Origin: Bradyrhizobium sp. JYMT SZCCT0428
GTDB taxonomy: Bacteria > Pseudomonadota > Alphaproteobacteria > Rhizobiales > Xanthobacteraceae
DNA length: 64,000 bases
Reading direction: 5' to 3'
NCBI RefSeq assembly: GCF_018131075.1
Contig: NZ_JAFCLS010000040.1
Location: 16,282-80,281, forward strand
Positions 55,404 to 64,000 of the stretch are shown in pieces (the first letter of the stretch is position 1; each line of letters begins with the position of its first letter). The notes beneath the pieces are model-generated. The model saw only the letters and a list, made by a program, of their open reading frames with translations, was not told the DNA's origin and made no database searches. Both the position numbers and the translations under genes were made by a program.

Positions 55404-56618
55404 ATGGATACGACACCGGCGGATGGCCCCCTGGGCGGCATTCGCGTTCTCGATCTGACCAATGTGATCATGGGTCCATTCGCGACCCATATCATGGCTG
55501 ACATGGGCGCCGATGTGATCAAGATCGAAAGCGCAGAGGGTGACTCATTTCGCAGCTATCGCCCTAACCGGCATGACGGCATGGCGGGTAGCTTTCTGCA
55601 TCTCAATCGCAACAAGCGCAGCATTGCCCTGGATCTCAAGCAGGCTGGCGGCATGGCCGCCCTGCACAAACTGATCGCCACGGCCGATGTGTTCGTGCAC
55701 TCGCTGCGTCCCAAAGCGATCGAGAAGCTTCGCCTCGGCTATCGCGCTGTCCACGCGATCAACCCAGGCATCATCTACTGCGGTGCCTACGGCTTCGGTG
55801 AAAAGGGGCCTTACAAGGACAAGGCTGCCTACGATGACATCATCCAGGCGGGCTCCGGGCTGGCGGCGTTGCACGTGGTTTCCCGCGGCGAGCCAGCGTT
55901 CATGCCGACCGTGCTTTGTGACAAGCTATCTGGCCAGGCCATCGCCTACTCAGTCATTGCCGCATTGTTTCAGCGCGAACGCGGCGGAGGCGGTCAGGCG
56001 ATCGAAGTGCCAATGTTCGAGACTACGGCGGAATTCGCTTACATCGAGCATCTGCTCGGCTTTGCGTTCGAGCCACCGCTCGGTCCGACCGGCTACGTTC
56101 GCGTTGTCAGTCCTCGACGGAAACCATTTCACACCGCGGACGGCTATATGTGCATCCTGCCCTATTCAGATCAGAACTGGCGGGATTTCTTCGATTTTGT
56201 TGACAGGCCAAAATTCAAGAGCGATGCCCGCTTCTTTCCCTTAACCGAGCGGGCGGCGCATCTCGAAGAACTCTACGAATTGATTGAGGCTGTTGCACCG
56301 ACGCATTCCAACGCCGAGTGGGTGGCGTTCTGCGATGATGTCAGCATTCCCTGCATGCCAGTGTTAAGCCTTGATCAGCTGCCTGACGACGAGCACATGA
56401 AGGCGGTGGGGATGTTCGGTCAAGCCCAACATCCCACTGAGGGCGCGTACAAGACCATCAGATCGCCAGTTTCGTTCAGTTCATCGCCATTCCGTATCCG
56501 CCGCCATGCGCCGCAACTCGGCGAGCACACGACTGAAATCCTGAAGGAAATTGGAGTCGAGCCCAATGGGCCGGTGCTTGAAACCATGTCAAAAAAGGTT
56601 AGCGAGACAAATGCCTGA
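55404..56618 (+). CDS. CaiB/BaiF (class III) CoA transferase
   Basis: This 404-residue protein has the class III CoA transferase features GIRVLDLTNVIMGPFATHIMADMGADVIKIE, NRNKRSIALDLK and YDDIIQAGSGLAAL. Asp in the AAYDD segment is the likely catalytic aspartate. The enzyme moves CoA between carboxylates and would activate the substrate for the next steps. It overlaps the crotonase gene by eight bases. Confidence 0.93.
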   Translation: MDTTPADGPLGGIRVLDLTNVIMGPFATHIMADMGADVIKIESAEGDSFRSYRPNRHDGMAGSFLHLNRNKRSIALDLKQAGGMAALHKLIATADVFVHSLRPKAIEKLRLGYRAVHAINPGIIYCGAYGFGEKGPYKDKAAYDDIIQAGSGLAALHVVSRGEPAFMPTVLCDKLSGQAIAYSVIAALFQRERGGGGQAIEVPMFETTAEFAYIEHLLGFAFEPPLGPTGYVRVVSPRRKPFHTADGYMCILPYSDQNWRDFFDFVDRPKFKSDARFFPLTERAAHLEELYELIEAVAPTHSNAEWVAFCDDVSIPCMPVLSLDQLPDDEHMKAVGMFGQAQHPTEGAYKTIRSPVSFSSSPFRIRRHAPQLGEHTTEILKEIGVEPNGPVLETMSKKVSETNA

Positions 56619-57408
56619 TAGTGTCACATACGAGCAGAATGGCGGTGTAGTCACTCTCACCCTCAATGAACCGGATACGCGCAACGCACTGTCGCCGGAG
56701 ATTGTCGATACTCTGGTCGCACATTGCGCTCGGATCAATCAGGACATGTCCGTCTGCTGCGTCATCGTGACGGGCGCTGGCGAAAGTTTTTCATCGGGTG
56801 GCAATGTGAAGGAAATGCGTGATCGTACCGGTCTGTTTGGCGGGACACCCGCTGAAATCCGGCGCAGTTATCATCACGGCATCCAGAAAATCCCGATGGC
56901 GATGTACGACCTGGAAGTGCCATCTATCGCAGCCGTTAACGGCTATGCCATCGGCGCCGGCTGCGACCTGTCCCTGATGTGCGATATGCGTATCGCCGCC
57001 GATGATGCACAGTTCGCGGAAAGCTTTATGCGCGTCGGGCTGGTCTCTGGGGATGGCGGCGCATGGTTTCTGCCTCGTGTGGTTGGTCTTAGTCGAGCTT
57101 ATGAAATGACCTTCACGGGTAACTTTATCAAGGCGGACCAAGCGCTCGCCTGGGGATTAGCCTCACAGGTGGTCCCGAAAGCCGCACTAATGGATACGGC
57201 AATGAAGCTGGCTGCGCAGATTGCATCATACCCGCCGCATTCGCTACGGATGTGCAAGAAGCTTTTGCGGGATTCCGGCGCAATCGGACTGCCGACGCAT
57301 TTGGAAATCGCCGCCAGCATGCAGGCATTGGTGCAGCACACCGCCGACCAGCACGAGGCTGTGAAGGCGTTTCTCGAGAAGCGAAAACCCGAATTCAAGG
57401 GGGCATGA
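56611..57408 (+). CDS. Enoyl-CoA hydratase/isomerase (crotonase) family protein
   Basis: This 265-residue protein starts at 56611 inside the 3' end of the CoA transferase gene. It has the crotonase features LNEPDTRNALSPEIVDTL, GESFSSGGNVKEM and AAVNGYAIGAGCDLSLMCDMRIA. The Glu of YEMTFTG corresponds to the second catalytic Glu of mitochondrial hydratase. The first, in the PE(I/L)xxG motif, is replaced: the sequence reads AESFMRVG. Hydratase chemistry is therefore uncertain, and isomerase or another crotonase reaction is possible. Confidence 0.9.
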   Translation: MPDSVTYEQNGGVVTLTLNEPDTRNALSPEIVDTLVAHCARINQDMSVCCVIVTGAGESFSSGGNVKEMRDRTGLFGGTPAEIRRSYHHGIQKIPMAMYDLEVPSIAAVNGYAIGAGCDLSLMCDMRIAADDAQFAESFMRVGLVSGDGGAWFLPRVVGLSRAYEMTFTGNFIKADQALAWGLASQVVPKAALMDTAMKLAAQIASYPPHSLRMCKKLLRDSGAIGLPTHLEIAASMQALVQHTADQHEAVKAFLEKRKPEFKGA

Positions 57409-57471
57409 TGAGCCGGCGAATCCCAATACGACTGGGACCGTGTCTGTCGCTGAAAAGCCGGAGGGGTCCGT

Positions 57472-58620
57472 ATGCGCGCATTTAGGTTCGAATCCCTGAC
57501 GCTGCCGCCGAATGCAGAGATGATGCGGAAAAAGGTGCGAGCTTTTCTGGACGACGAGAGGGCGCACGGGCGTTACGCAGCTCATCGCACTTCATGGGCA
57601 ACCTTCGATCCCGAGTTCAGCCGCCGCGCAGCCACCGCGGGCTTCATCGGGATGACATGGCCAAGGCAATACGGCGGGGGCGAATATTCCAATCTTGAGC
57701 GGTTCGTGGTGACCGAGGAGATGCTGGCAGCGGGAGCGCCTGGCGGCGCGCACTGGATCGCCGACCGACAATCTGGACCACAAATACTTAGACATGGAAG
57801 CGAACGCGCCCGAGAACTGATTCTCCCGCGCATCGCAGCTGGCGAATGCTATTTCGGCATCGGAATGAGCGAACCTGATTCTGGATCGGACCTGGCGGCG
57901 GTGCGCACCAAAGCCGAGAAATGTGAGAACGGGTGGGTGGTCAACGGCGCCAAGATCTGGACTTCCAACGCGCACCGAGTTCACTATTTGATAGTGCTAG
58001 CGCGCACCGAGCCGCCCGGTCAGGACCGCCACGCTGGCTTGTCGCAGTTCATCGTCGATACCGCGTCGAAGGGGGTCGAGATCCGGCCGATACTAAATCT
58101 GGCGGGCGGGCATGAATTCAACGAAGTCTTCTTCCGGAACTGCTTCGTGCCGGAGGACATGATGATCGGGAAGCCGGGCGAAGGCTGGACGCGCGTAACC
58201 GGCGAACTGGCATTTGAGCGTGCAGGTCCGGACCGCTTCATGTCCGACATCAGATTGCTGGTGGAACTTGTCAAGAAAGTTGGGTGCGCGCCGAGCGAGC
58301 GGCAGGCGATCGAGATCGGGCGCTTCGTTGCCCATTTTGCGGCCCTGCGCAGAATGTCGTCCTCGATCGCCGGTTTGCTGGAGCGGGGCGAAAGCCCGAT
58401 CACTGAGGCCGCACTGGTGAAGGATGTAGGGACCGCCTTCGAACGTGAGATTCCGGAGATCGTGCGCAAGCTTTTGCCGGTAGAGGCCAGCCTCGACGAT
58501 GACGACGAGTATTCGCAAGCGCTTGCTCATGTTTTGCTGCATGCGCCTTCGTTCACGATACGCGGCGGTACGCCAGAAATCCTGCGCGGGATGATTGCGC
58601 GCGGCCTGGGCTTGCGTTGA
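57472..58620 (+). CDS. Acyl-CoA dehydrogenase (first of a pair)
   Basis: This 382-residue flavoprotein of the acyl-CoA dehydrogenase family has MTWPRQYGGGEYS near 60, IGMSEPDSGSDLAAVRTKAE near 125-145, VNGAKIWTSNAH, and the C-terminal FTIRGGTPEILRGMIARGLGLR. It is set 63 bases after the crotonase gene and 11 bases before the second dehydrogenase. Pairs of this kind can act as two subunits, as in pimeloyl-CoA dehydrogenase, although that role is only one option. Confidence 0.93.
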   Translation: MRAFRFESLTLPPNAEMMRKKVRAFLDDERAHGRYAAHRTSWATFDPEFSRRAATAGFIGMTWPRQYGGGEYSNLERFVVTEEMLAAGAPGGAHWIADRQSGPQILRHGSERARELILPRIAAGECYFGIGMSEPDSGSDLAAVRTKAEKCENGWVVNGAKIWTSNAHRVHYLIVLARTEPPGQDRHAGLSQFIVDTASKGVEIRPILNLAGGHEFNEVFFRNCFVPEDMMIGKPGEGWTRVTGELAFERAGPDRFMSDIRLLVELVKKVGCAPSERQAIEIGRFVAHFAALRRMSSSIAGLLERGESPITEAALVKDVGTAFEREIPEIVRKLLPVEASLDDDDEYSQALAHVLLHAPSFTIRGGTPEILRGMIARGLGLR

Positions 58621-58631
58621 AAGGGATTGCG

Positions 58632-59723
58632 ATGGAGGACATGTCCGTAATTGTAGTCGAACAGGCAGACCGCTTGTTCCAGCAGCACGTCAACAAGAAT
58701 ATTCTGGCGGATGCTGACGATGGCAAGTGGGCCGCTTCTCTTTGGGCGGCGCTGGAAGATGCCGGCTTGCCCTTGGCGCTTGTGCCGGAAGCCGCGGGCG
58801 GGGTCGGTCTTGCAGCCAGCGTGGTGGCCAGTCTCATCCGACGTGCTGCCTTTTACTCGGTGCCCCTTCCGCTTGCAGAGACGATGATCGCCAGTCGCCT
58901 TTGGGTCGACGCAGGGGGGGACGTCTTGGATGGGGCGGTAACACTTGCGCCCGTCAACCCTCAGGATCGCTTGACCGTCGTTGAAAATGGCAGCGGTGTA
59001 ACGCTATCGGGCACGGCCCATCATGTGCCATGGGGTGTGCAAGCTCCGACTACGTTGGTGTTTGCCCGAGATGCAAGCGGCAAGGGGTTTCTTTGCCGGG
59101 TGCTTTCAGCTCAGCTCCGCCCAAACAAGCCGCGCCGCAACGTCGCCTATGAGCCCCGTGACGAAATGCATTTCGATGGTGTGCAGTTGCATGCGGGCGA
59201 CGTTCGCCCAGCTCCGGACGACCTGAACAAGGATGGGCTGATGGCCTTCGGAGCGGCGATCCGGGTTCAACAGATGATTGGGGGTATGGAGCGTTGCTTG
59301 GACTACGCTTTGACCTATGCCAACGAGCGGATCCAGTTCGGTCGTCCGATCGGAAAATTTCAGGCCATCCAGCATATGCTCGCCGTTGCTGCGGGGCATT
59401 TTGCGGCGGCCTCCGCGACGGCCGATGCCCTGTTCGAATCGGAGCGCCTGGGCGACGATGATTTTGCCGTTGCGATCGCCAAGTCTCGTTGCGGCGAAGC
59501 CGCCGGACAGGTCGCGGCGGTGTGCCACCAGGTTCATGGAGCCATGGGTTTTACCCAGGAACATCCCCTGCATTTCTCAACGCGCCGGCTGTGGGCGTGG
59601 CGCGACGAATGGGGCGCGGAATCCTATTGGCAGGAAAGAGTCGGCCGGAAGATCTGTGCCTCGGGCGGCGAGGGCTTGTGGCCCCTTCTCGCCGATCGGA
59701 AGGACTCGACCGTCGCTGCTTAA
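58632..59723 (+). CDS. Acyl-CoA dehydrogenase (second of a pair)
   Basis: This 363-residue protein starts at the ATG at 58632, with AAAGGGA a few bases upstream. It has a shorter, more diverged acyl-CoA dehydrogenase sequence: LVPEAAGGVGLAASV near 50, RIQFGRPIGKFQAIQHMLA near 240 and VHGAMGFTQEHPLHFSTRRLWAW near the C-terminus. It probably forms a heteromer with the dehydrogenase upstream. Its stop overlaps the convergent IclR gene by four bases. Confidence 0.9.
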   Translation: MEDMSVIVVEQADRLFQQHVNKNILADADDGKWAASLWAALEDAGLPLALVPEAAGGVGLAASVVASLIRRAAFYSVPLPLAETMIASRLWVDAGGDVLDGAVTLAPVNPQDRLTVVENGSGVTLSGTAHHVPWGVQAPTTLVFARDASGKGFLCRVLSAQLRPNKPRRNVAYEPRDEMHFDGVQLHAGDVRPAPDDLNKDGLMAFGAAIRVQQMIGGMERCLDYALTYANERIQFGRPIGKFQAIQHMLAVAAGHFAAASATADALFESERLGDDDFAVAIAKSRCGEAAGQVAAVCHQVHGAMGFTQEHPLHFSTRRLWAWRDEWGAESYWQERVGRKICASGGEGLWPLLADRKDSTVAA

Positions 59724-60556
59724 ACGGACGGCGGGGGGCTGAGATAACGCTGCACAACGTCGTGCAGCAACGCGACGATGTCTTTCTCTCGCCGGGCGAT
59801 TTCATCGAGGACGCCGGATACGGCGACTGTCAAGGCGCGATCGCGCCCGTCGATGCTGTCCGGTAGCGGAACGGCGATGGAACCTGCGCCGGGAGTGACA
59901 AGGCCGGTCGAGAAAAAATAACCGTCCTGGCGGGTTTGCCCCACGTTTTTCAGGACTTGATTGATGTCGACCCGTGGCTGCTCAGAGGCTGCTTCGGCAT
60001 TGGTGCGCATACATAGGGCTCGGATTTCATTATCGGTACACTTCGTCAGCAACGCAAAACCGGTCGCCGACCAGACAGCAAGCCGACGCGATCCCTGCGG
60101 CACGTGAAAGCGCATTGCCGATCGCGCCTGAAGCACATGGATATACTGCGAAAAAATGCCGTTACGTGCGGCGACGATTACAGTGTCGCCCGTCTTCTGC
60201 GAAATTTCCTCTAGCATCCTGATCAGACTGCCGTTTCGTACAGGCCCCTTGTCCAGCCATGTGCCTAACAACGTCACCCGCGGTGACGGAAGGAAGGTTC
60301 GACTTTCTGGCAAGTAATCCATGTAGCCGAGATCAACGAGACAATTCAGCAGAATTGAGGTGGAAGACTGCGGAAACGAAAGCCGTTCCGCAATTTCCGC
60401 GACCCGCGCGTCACGTTGAATTTCATCGAAAAACTCAAGAATCCGAAGCACTCGTCCCGCCGATTTGACGGACCCGGTCGCTGGTGGCCCATAGCTTGTC
60501 GCCTCGGTCACCTGACCGTTTTGAGTCATTTTGACGCTTTGCTTAGAGGTCTTCAT
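59720..60556 (-). CDS. IclR-family transcriptional regulator
   Basis: This protein of about 278 residues has an N-terminal winged helix (VKSAGRVLRILEFFDE, RVAEIAERLSFPQSSTSILLNCLVDLGYMDYL) and a C-terminal IclR effector-binding domain (ARNGIFSQYIHVLQ, GFALLTKCTDNEI, GAGSIAVPLPD). The true start is unclear: ATGs at 60556 and 60529 both precede the DNA-binding part and neither has a good ribosome binding site. It converges on the acyl-CoA dehydrogenase pair and may regulate it. Confidence 0.88.
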   Translation of the reverse strand: MKTSKQSVKMTQNGQVTEATSYGPPATGSVKSAGRVLRILEFFDEIQRDARVAEIAERLSFPQSSTSILLNCLVDLGYMDYLPESRTFLPSPRVTLLGTWLDKGPVRNGSLIRMLEEISQKTGDTVIVAARNGIFSQYIHVLQARSAMRFHVPQGSRRLAVWSATGFALLTKCTDNEIRALCMRTNAEAASEQPRVDINQVLKNVGQTRQDGYFFSTGLVTPGAGSIAVPLPDSIDGRDRALTVAVSGVLDEIARREKDIVALLHDVVQRYLSPPPSV

Positions 60557-60786
60557 AGACGAAGAGAACCGCAAACCGGAGCCCATTGCAATGACCGTCC
60601 AGTGAAGTTTCACGATATCCGCGCCCGGTTCTTCCACGTCATCCGTTCACGTACTATTCGGATATTGCCGATGCTCCAAAACGTGCGGGATCATGTGAGC
60701 GATGTTTTCGATTTACGATAATCGCCGCATATTCGGCGGGGCATCCGCGGTCTGTTCAAATTTCCATAACATTCGATAGCCGAATT

Positions 60787-62268
60787 TCAGCCGATCGACC
60801 GATGCTGCTCATGCCAGGATAGGGGCAGAGTTTTTGGGATCTGCTTCAGCTCGATGGTTGCTTCGCCCTCCAAAGCTGCCTTTGTCAGGTCGGGCGGCAG
60901 AAATGCCAGCCTCAGTTCTTGGCGGATAACCTTCGGGTGGAGATTGGCTTCTGCAGCGAGCGCTTCGATGGTTGGCTGACGTTCGCTGGAAAGTTCGGCG
61001 AGCCATACGTGGGACCGGACGATCGACTTGATGAGCTTTTCATCAATCTTGATGGTCGGCGGAGTATTCACTTCTGTTGAACCCTTTGGTTTTGGAGTCC
61101 AGGGAATATCGATCGAGCGCTGTTTTCCTCCCATTGGATTGAGCGCCAACCGGATCCGATTGCTGGACACGGTTATAGTTTCGACCTGATCGAGCTGCAG
61201 CTTTTCGCCGAGCGCGGTCTCTACCAAGCCCTCGATCTCAGGCGCCGAGATTCGTGTGACGGAGCCGGCCGCGTGACTGCGCCCGCGCAGCGCGGTGCTG
61301 ACATAGAAGCGATAGCGGACACCGTTCTTGCTCGAAAAGCTTGGCCCCATCCGGTTACCTTTATCGTCAAAGAGCTTGCTCTGGAGCAGCGCACCGCTCT
61401 CAGAAAACTTGACCTTGCGTTTCACGGTATTGGATTTCAGCAATTCCTGCACACGCTCGAAAGTCGGCGGGTCCAGAATTGCGTCGTGCTCTCCTTTGAA
61501 CCACTTTCCCCCGTGATGGGTTTCTCCAATGTAGATTCTGTTCTTCAGGAAGTAAGCGAGTGGGCCATAAGTGAAGGGTATGCCGCCTTGATATTTTGCG
61601 ACCTTAGTGCTGCGGCGTTTAGTGACAATCTTTCGGCGATCGAGTTCGGCTACCAGCTTGCTGAACGATCCCAGCTCCAGATAGAGCCTGAAGATCGTCC
61701 GAACGGTCTCCGCCTCCGATTTGTCGATAACCAGCTTTTTGTCTTTAGTGGCGTATCCCAGCGGCACCGTGCCGCCGGTCCATTTCCCCTTGCGCCGGCT
61801 GGCAGCCACCTTGTCCCTGACCCGCTCAGCTGACAGCTCCCGCTCGAACTGGGCGAACGACAGCAGCACGTTCAATGTAAGCCTACCCATGGACGTGGTC
61901 GTATTGAACTGCTGGGTGACAGCCACGAACGAGACCGATTTGGCGTCAAAGGCATCGACCAGCTTTGCAAAGTCGGCGAGGGAGCGAGTGAGGCGGTCGA
62001 TCTTGTAGACCACGATCACATCGACCTTGCCGGCTTCAATATCGGCAAGAAGCCTTTTCAGGGCAGGGCGGTCGAGGTTGCCCCCAGAGAATGCTGGGTC
62101 ATTGTACTGCTGGGGCAGAGCCTTCCAGCCCTGAAATGCCTGGCTCTTGATGTAAGCCTCGCAGGCTTCGCGCTGAGCATCCAGCGAGTTGAATTCCTGC
62201 TCAAGGCCGTGTTCGGTGGATTTCCGGGTGTAGATGGCGCAGCGAAGGACCTTGGCGTCATTTGCCAT
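60787..62268 (-). CDS. Large serine recombinase (resolvase/invertase superfamily)
   Basis: This 493-residue protein starts at the ATG at 62268; the longer frame to 62385 overlaps the DUF2924 gene. It has the resolvase N-terminal domain (about 8-155) with catalytic Ser17 in YTRKSTEHG, DPAFSGGNLDRPALKRLL, VYKIDRLTRS and an RLTLNVLLSFAQFERELSAERVRDK helix. A recombinase domain follows at about 165-290, then a basic C-terminus. Large serine recombinases integrate or excise mobile DNA without host factors. All core residues are present. It overlaps the DUF2924 gene by 11 bases. Confidence 0.93.
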   Translation of the reverse strand: MANDAKVLRCAIYTRKSTEHGLEQEFNSLDAQREACEAYIKSQAFQGWKALPQQYNDPAFSGGNLDRPALKRLLADIEAGKVDVIVVYKIDRLTRSLADFAKLVDAFDAKSVSFVAVTQQFNTTTSMGRLTLNVLLSFAQFERELSAERVRDKVAASRRKGKWTGGTVPLGYATKDKKLVIDKSEAETVRTIFRLYLELGSFSKLVAELDRRKIVTKRRSTKVAKYQGGIPFTYGPLAYFLKNRIYIGETHHGGKWFKGEHDAILDPPTFERVQELLKSNTVKRKVKFSESGALLQSKLFDDKGNRMGPSFSSKNGVRYRFYVSTALRGRSHAAGSVTRISAPEIEGLVETALGEKLQLDQVETITVSSNRIRLALNPMGGKQRSIDIPWTPKPKGSTEVNTPPTIKIDEKLIKSIVRSHVWLAELSSERQPTIEALAAEANLHPKVIRQELRLAFLPPDLTKAALEGEATIELKQIPKTLPLSWHEQHRSIG

Positions 62269-62740
62269 CGGGAGTTTCCTGTCGCGCTGAGCGGAGCCCG
62301 AAGAAGCGCGGGCCGTTCCATTTCGTGCCGGTGATGGCAAAAGCGATTTCGGAAAGGCTGGTGTAGGTCTTACCGGCATGGACAAAGCCGTCAGCCATCA
62401 CGGTGACTCGATACGTCTGGCGGTTCCAGGTTCTCACCAGTTCTGACCCCGGCTTGATCCGTTGGGGTAGCTCCAGCCGACCATTGGGCCTTGCGGAGGC
62501 GGTTTTCACCATGTGGGCAAGCAACCGCCGGGTGGGGAGGGGAAGGTCGCCGTAGGTGTTCACCTGAATCGTGTGAGCAATGCTGCGGCGGAGCAAGTCG
62601 GGACCGAACGCTTTGGGCGGTTCAGTTCGGAACAGTTCGCGGTAGCGTTTTCTCAGGTCGACTATCGGCATCACCGTCAGCCGACCCAGCTCAGCCTCAA
62701 CAGCTGGGTCGGCTCCATTTGCACCATTGTTGGATTTCAT
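62258..62740 (-). CDS. DUF2924-domain protein
   Basis: This is a 160-residue protein of the DUF2924 family, usually found next to serine recombinases in Rhizobiales. Segments are LTVMPIVDLRKRYRELFRTEPPKAFGPDLLRRSIA, GTxLxRxW-like GSELVRTWNRQTYRVTV, and GKTYTSLSEIAFAITGTKWNGPRFFGL. The last part looks like a small DNA-binding RAMA-like fold. The ATG at 62740 overlaps the DUF3489 stop. It probably assists the recombinase; its mechanism is not known. Confidence 0.88.
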   Translation of the reverse strand: MKSNNGANGADPAVEAELGRLTVMPIVDLRKRYRELFRTEPPKAFGPDLLRRSIAHTIQVNTYGDLPLPTRRLLAHMVKTASARPNGRLELPQRIKPGSELVRTWNRQTYRVTVMADGFVHAGKTYTSLSEIAFAITGTKWNGPRFFGLRSARQETPDGK

Positions 62741-63075
62741 GAGGACGTACCCGATCGGATGATCCGATATATCCTCGCGCCGTCTATCTTCTCGGAGGTG
62801 AGGTGGAGCTTCAGCTTCTTCTTGATCACCCCGGCAAAAAACCCGCGGACTGAATGCTGCTGCCAATCCGTTGCCTTCATAACCGCTGCAATGGTCGCAC
62901 CGGTTTGCCGCCGTAGCAATGCGAGGACGACTTCTTGCTTCGATGCGACACCGGTTGATTTGGTTGATGTTGCTTTCGATGAACTCTTCTTCGATTTAAT
63001 CGGCTGCGACGTCGAGCCCGCACGAAATTTTCGCGCGATGCTTTGGGATCTTAATTTTGATTTTTTGATAGTCAT
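62737..63075 (-). CDS. DUF3489-domain protein
   Basis: This 112-residue protein has a basic, Ser/Lys-rich N-terminus followed by the DUF3489 winged-helix-like domain (KQEVVLALLRRQTGATIAAVMKATDWQQHSVRGFFAGVIKKKL). It is the first gene of the three-gene recombinase operon and overlaps the next gene by four bases (ATGA). A role as DNA-binding helper is likely. Confidence 0.88.
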   Translation of the reverse strand: MTIKKSKLRSQSIARKFRAGSTSQPIKSKKSSSKATSTKSTGVASKQEVVLALLRRQTGATIAAVMKATDWQQHSVRGFFAGVIKKKLKLHLTSEKIDGARIYRIIRSGTSS

Positions 63076-63625
63076 TTTGACGCTTCCTTATGTTAGCCGG
63101 CAACACACGGTGCTGCCACTGACACAAGCCCGCGAATTGTCATGGCGGGCTGGAAGCGAAGAGCGCTGCAACCGATTCCGATTTGGGCGCCTGGAGCAGG
63201 AAGCTCATTGCCGAGTGACGCTCTACGGGCAACCAAAGTCCAGCGAATTCTGCGCAATGTTGTTGCTCATCTGAGTCGTTAGGCGGCACGAAAACTTGAA
63301 CTAATGCCTAATATCCACATGTCCTCGAACCGCGGGCCAAACAAATATTGAATCGAAAAATGCGCAAATCTCCTTTTCAAAGATTTCAAGATTCGATATT
63401 CCCTCATGTTAGGGGAGTCCTTTGCGTTCAGTGAGTCCTCCGCGAGATGGAGCCGCCTAGTTGGTGGCCACCGCAGTCCTCGCAACAGGCGTTTTCATCA
63501 GTTTCCTTCATCGTGCGCGGTTGGGCGGACCTCGGCAATGCCGTCGTCTCTGCACGGCCTAAGCGCGGTTGAGTACTTTTTCGACTTCTTAGTCGATAAA
63601 GAAACGTGTTCGAAAGGAACAAGTC
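63076..63625. other. Divergent region between recombinase module and ParB-like gene
   Basis: 550 bases with no recognised gene. It should hold promoters for both directions. The frames at 63279-63485, 63406-63678 and 63428-63622 look random. AAAGGA lies close to the ParB-like start. Confidence 0.4.
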
Positions 63626-64000
63626 ATGAAGGACTCGGGCGTCAATTCAGAAACCCCCGGCAATACAAGGCTCACTAAGAGCAATCTTCGACCCATCGAA
63701 ATTCAAGTTCAATACCGAGCTGTGACCGAACTCATATTGGACCAGAACAACCCTAGGCAGCATTCGCCAAAACAGGTCAATCAAATTGCAGATAGCATTC
63801 GCGAGTTTGGCTTTCTCATACCCATTGTTGTGGATGCAACTGGCAATGTGGTGACAGGCCACGGCCGCGTTCTCGCAGCGAAGTACCTCGGTATGACTGA
63901 GGTGCCGCTCATTGAGGTTCGTCATCTTTCTGCGGCCCAGCTAAAGGCATTGCGCATTGCTGACAACAAGCTCGCGTTGAACGCTCACTGGGATGAGCGC
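63626..64000 (+). CDS. ParB-like N-terminal domain protein, probably ParB/DNA methyltransferase fusion (partial)
   Basis: This is the first 125 codons of a gene that continues past the window. It begins at an ATG with AAAGGA upstream. ParB/sulfiredoxin-fold segments are seen: LILDQNNPRQHSPKQVNQIADSIREFGFLIPIVVDATGNVVTGHGRVLAAKYLG and LRIADNKLALNAHWDE. The broken gene at the left end begins at the same ADNKL position and continues into a DNA methylase, so this one probably does too. Such genes travel with recombinase/DUF2924/DUF3489 modules. Confidence 0.85.
   Translation, partial: MKDSGVNSETPGNTRLTKSNLRPIEIQVQYRAVTELILDQNNPRQHSPKQVNQIADSIREFGFLIPIVVDATGNVVTGHGRVLAAKYLGMTEVPLIEVRHLSAAQLKALRIADNKLALNAHWDER

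Noticed and set aside
57480..57500. GGTTCGAATCC resembling a tRNA T-loop
   Set aside because: It encodes the first residues of an acyl-CoA dehydrogenase and has no tRNA-like partner arms.
1..64000. CRISPR array
   Set aside because: No regularly spaced direct repeats and no cas genes were seen in the window.

Overview
The window looks like the chromosome of an alphaproteobacterium of the order Rhizobiales, most likely Bradyrhizobium or a close relative. The signs are protein sequence character, a type VI secretion system (T6SS) that lacks tssJ and has a TssL with a phosphorylatable N-terminus, a serine recombinase/DUF2924/DUF3489 mobile module, IS66 and IS5 remnants, and class III cyclases with C-terminal tails. 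This assignment is inference, since no rRNA or other marker gene is present.

Layout. Positions 1-2240 are decayed mobile DNA: a broken ParB-like/DNA methylase gene, two transposase remnants and a glycine-repeat scrap. Positions 2243-4179 hold a small lipase-like protein and a SAM methyltransferase. Positions 4293-8616 are a tight minus-strand operon: OmpA-like protein, caspase-fold peptidase with DUF4384, a second DUF4384 protein and a repeat-bearing membrane protein. It is followed by an exported NHL-like/NlpC-P60 protein (9209-10975) and a DUF4424 protein.

Positions 12664-39189 are a nearly complete T6SS in two divergent arms. The minus arm runs from a papain-like protein through vgrG, a conserved small protein, the FHA protein, tssK, tssL, tssM, tagF, the phosphatase pppA and the kinase ppkA. 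The plus arm is tssA, tssB, tssC, hcp, tssE, tssF, tssG and clpV/tssH, followed by two small unknown genes. Kinase, phosphatase, FHA protein and the TssL N-terminus together suggest threonine-phosphorylation control of assembly. No tssJ and no PAAR gene is visible.

Positions 40015-46883 form a flank that looks like effector territory: an HExxH protein, a 690-residue toxin-like protein ending in a PD-(D/E)XK nuclease-like domain, a frameshifted adenylate cyclase and a second papain-like protein. These are the best candidates for undescribed biology, together with the caspase/DUF4384 operon.

Positions 47026-50900 are a decayed IS66 element, a repeat cluster and a HEPN-type gene broken by a local inversion. 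Positions 50905-59723 are a catabolic island: an orphan Bug-type binding protein, a PhyH dioxygenase, a branched-chain-type binding protein, a GntR regulator, a CaiB CoA transferase, a crotonase and two acyl-CoA dehydrogenases. A convergent IclR regulator follows at 59720-60556. The window ends with the recombinase/DUF2924/DUF3489 module and the start of an intact ParB-like gene of the same type as the broken one at the left end.
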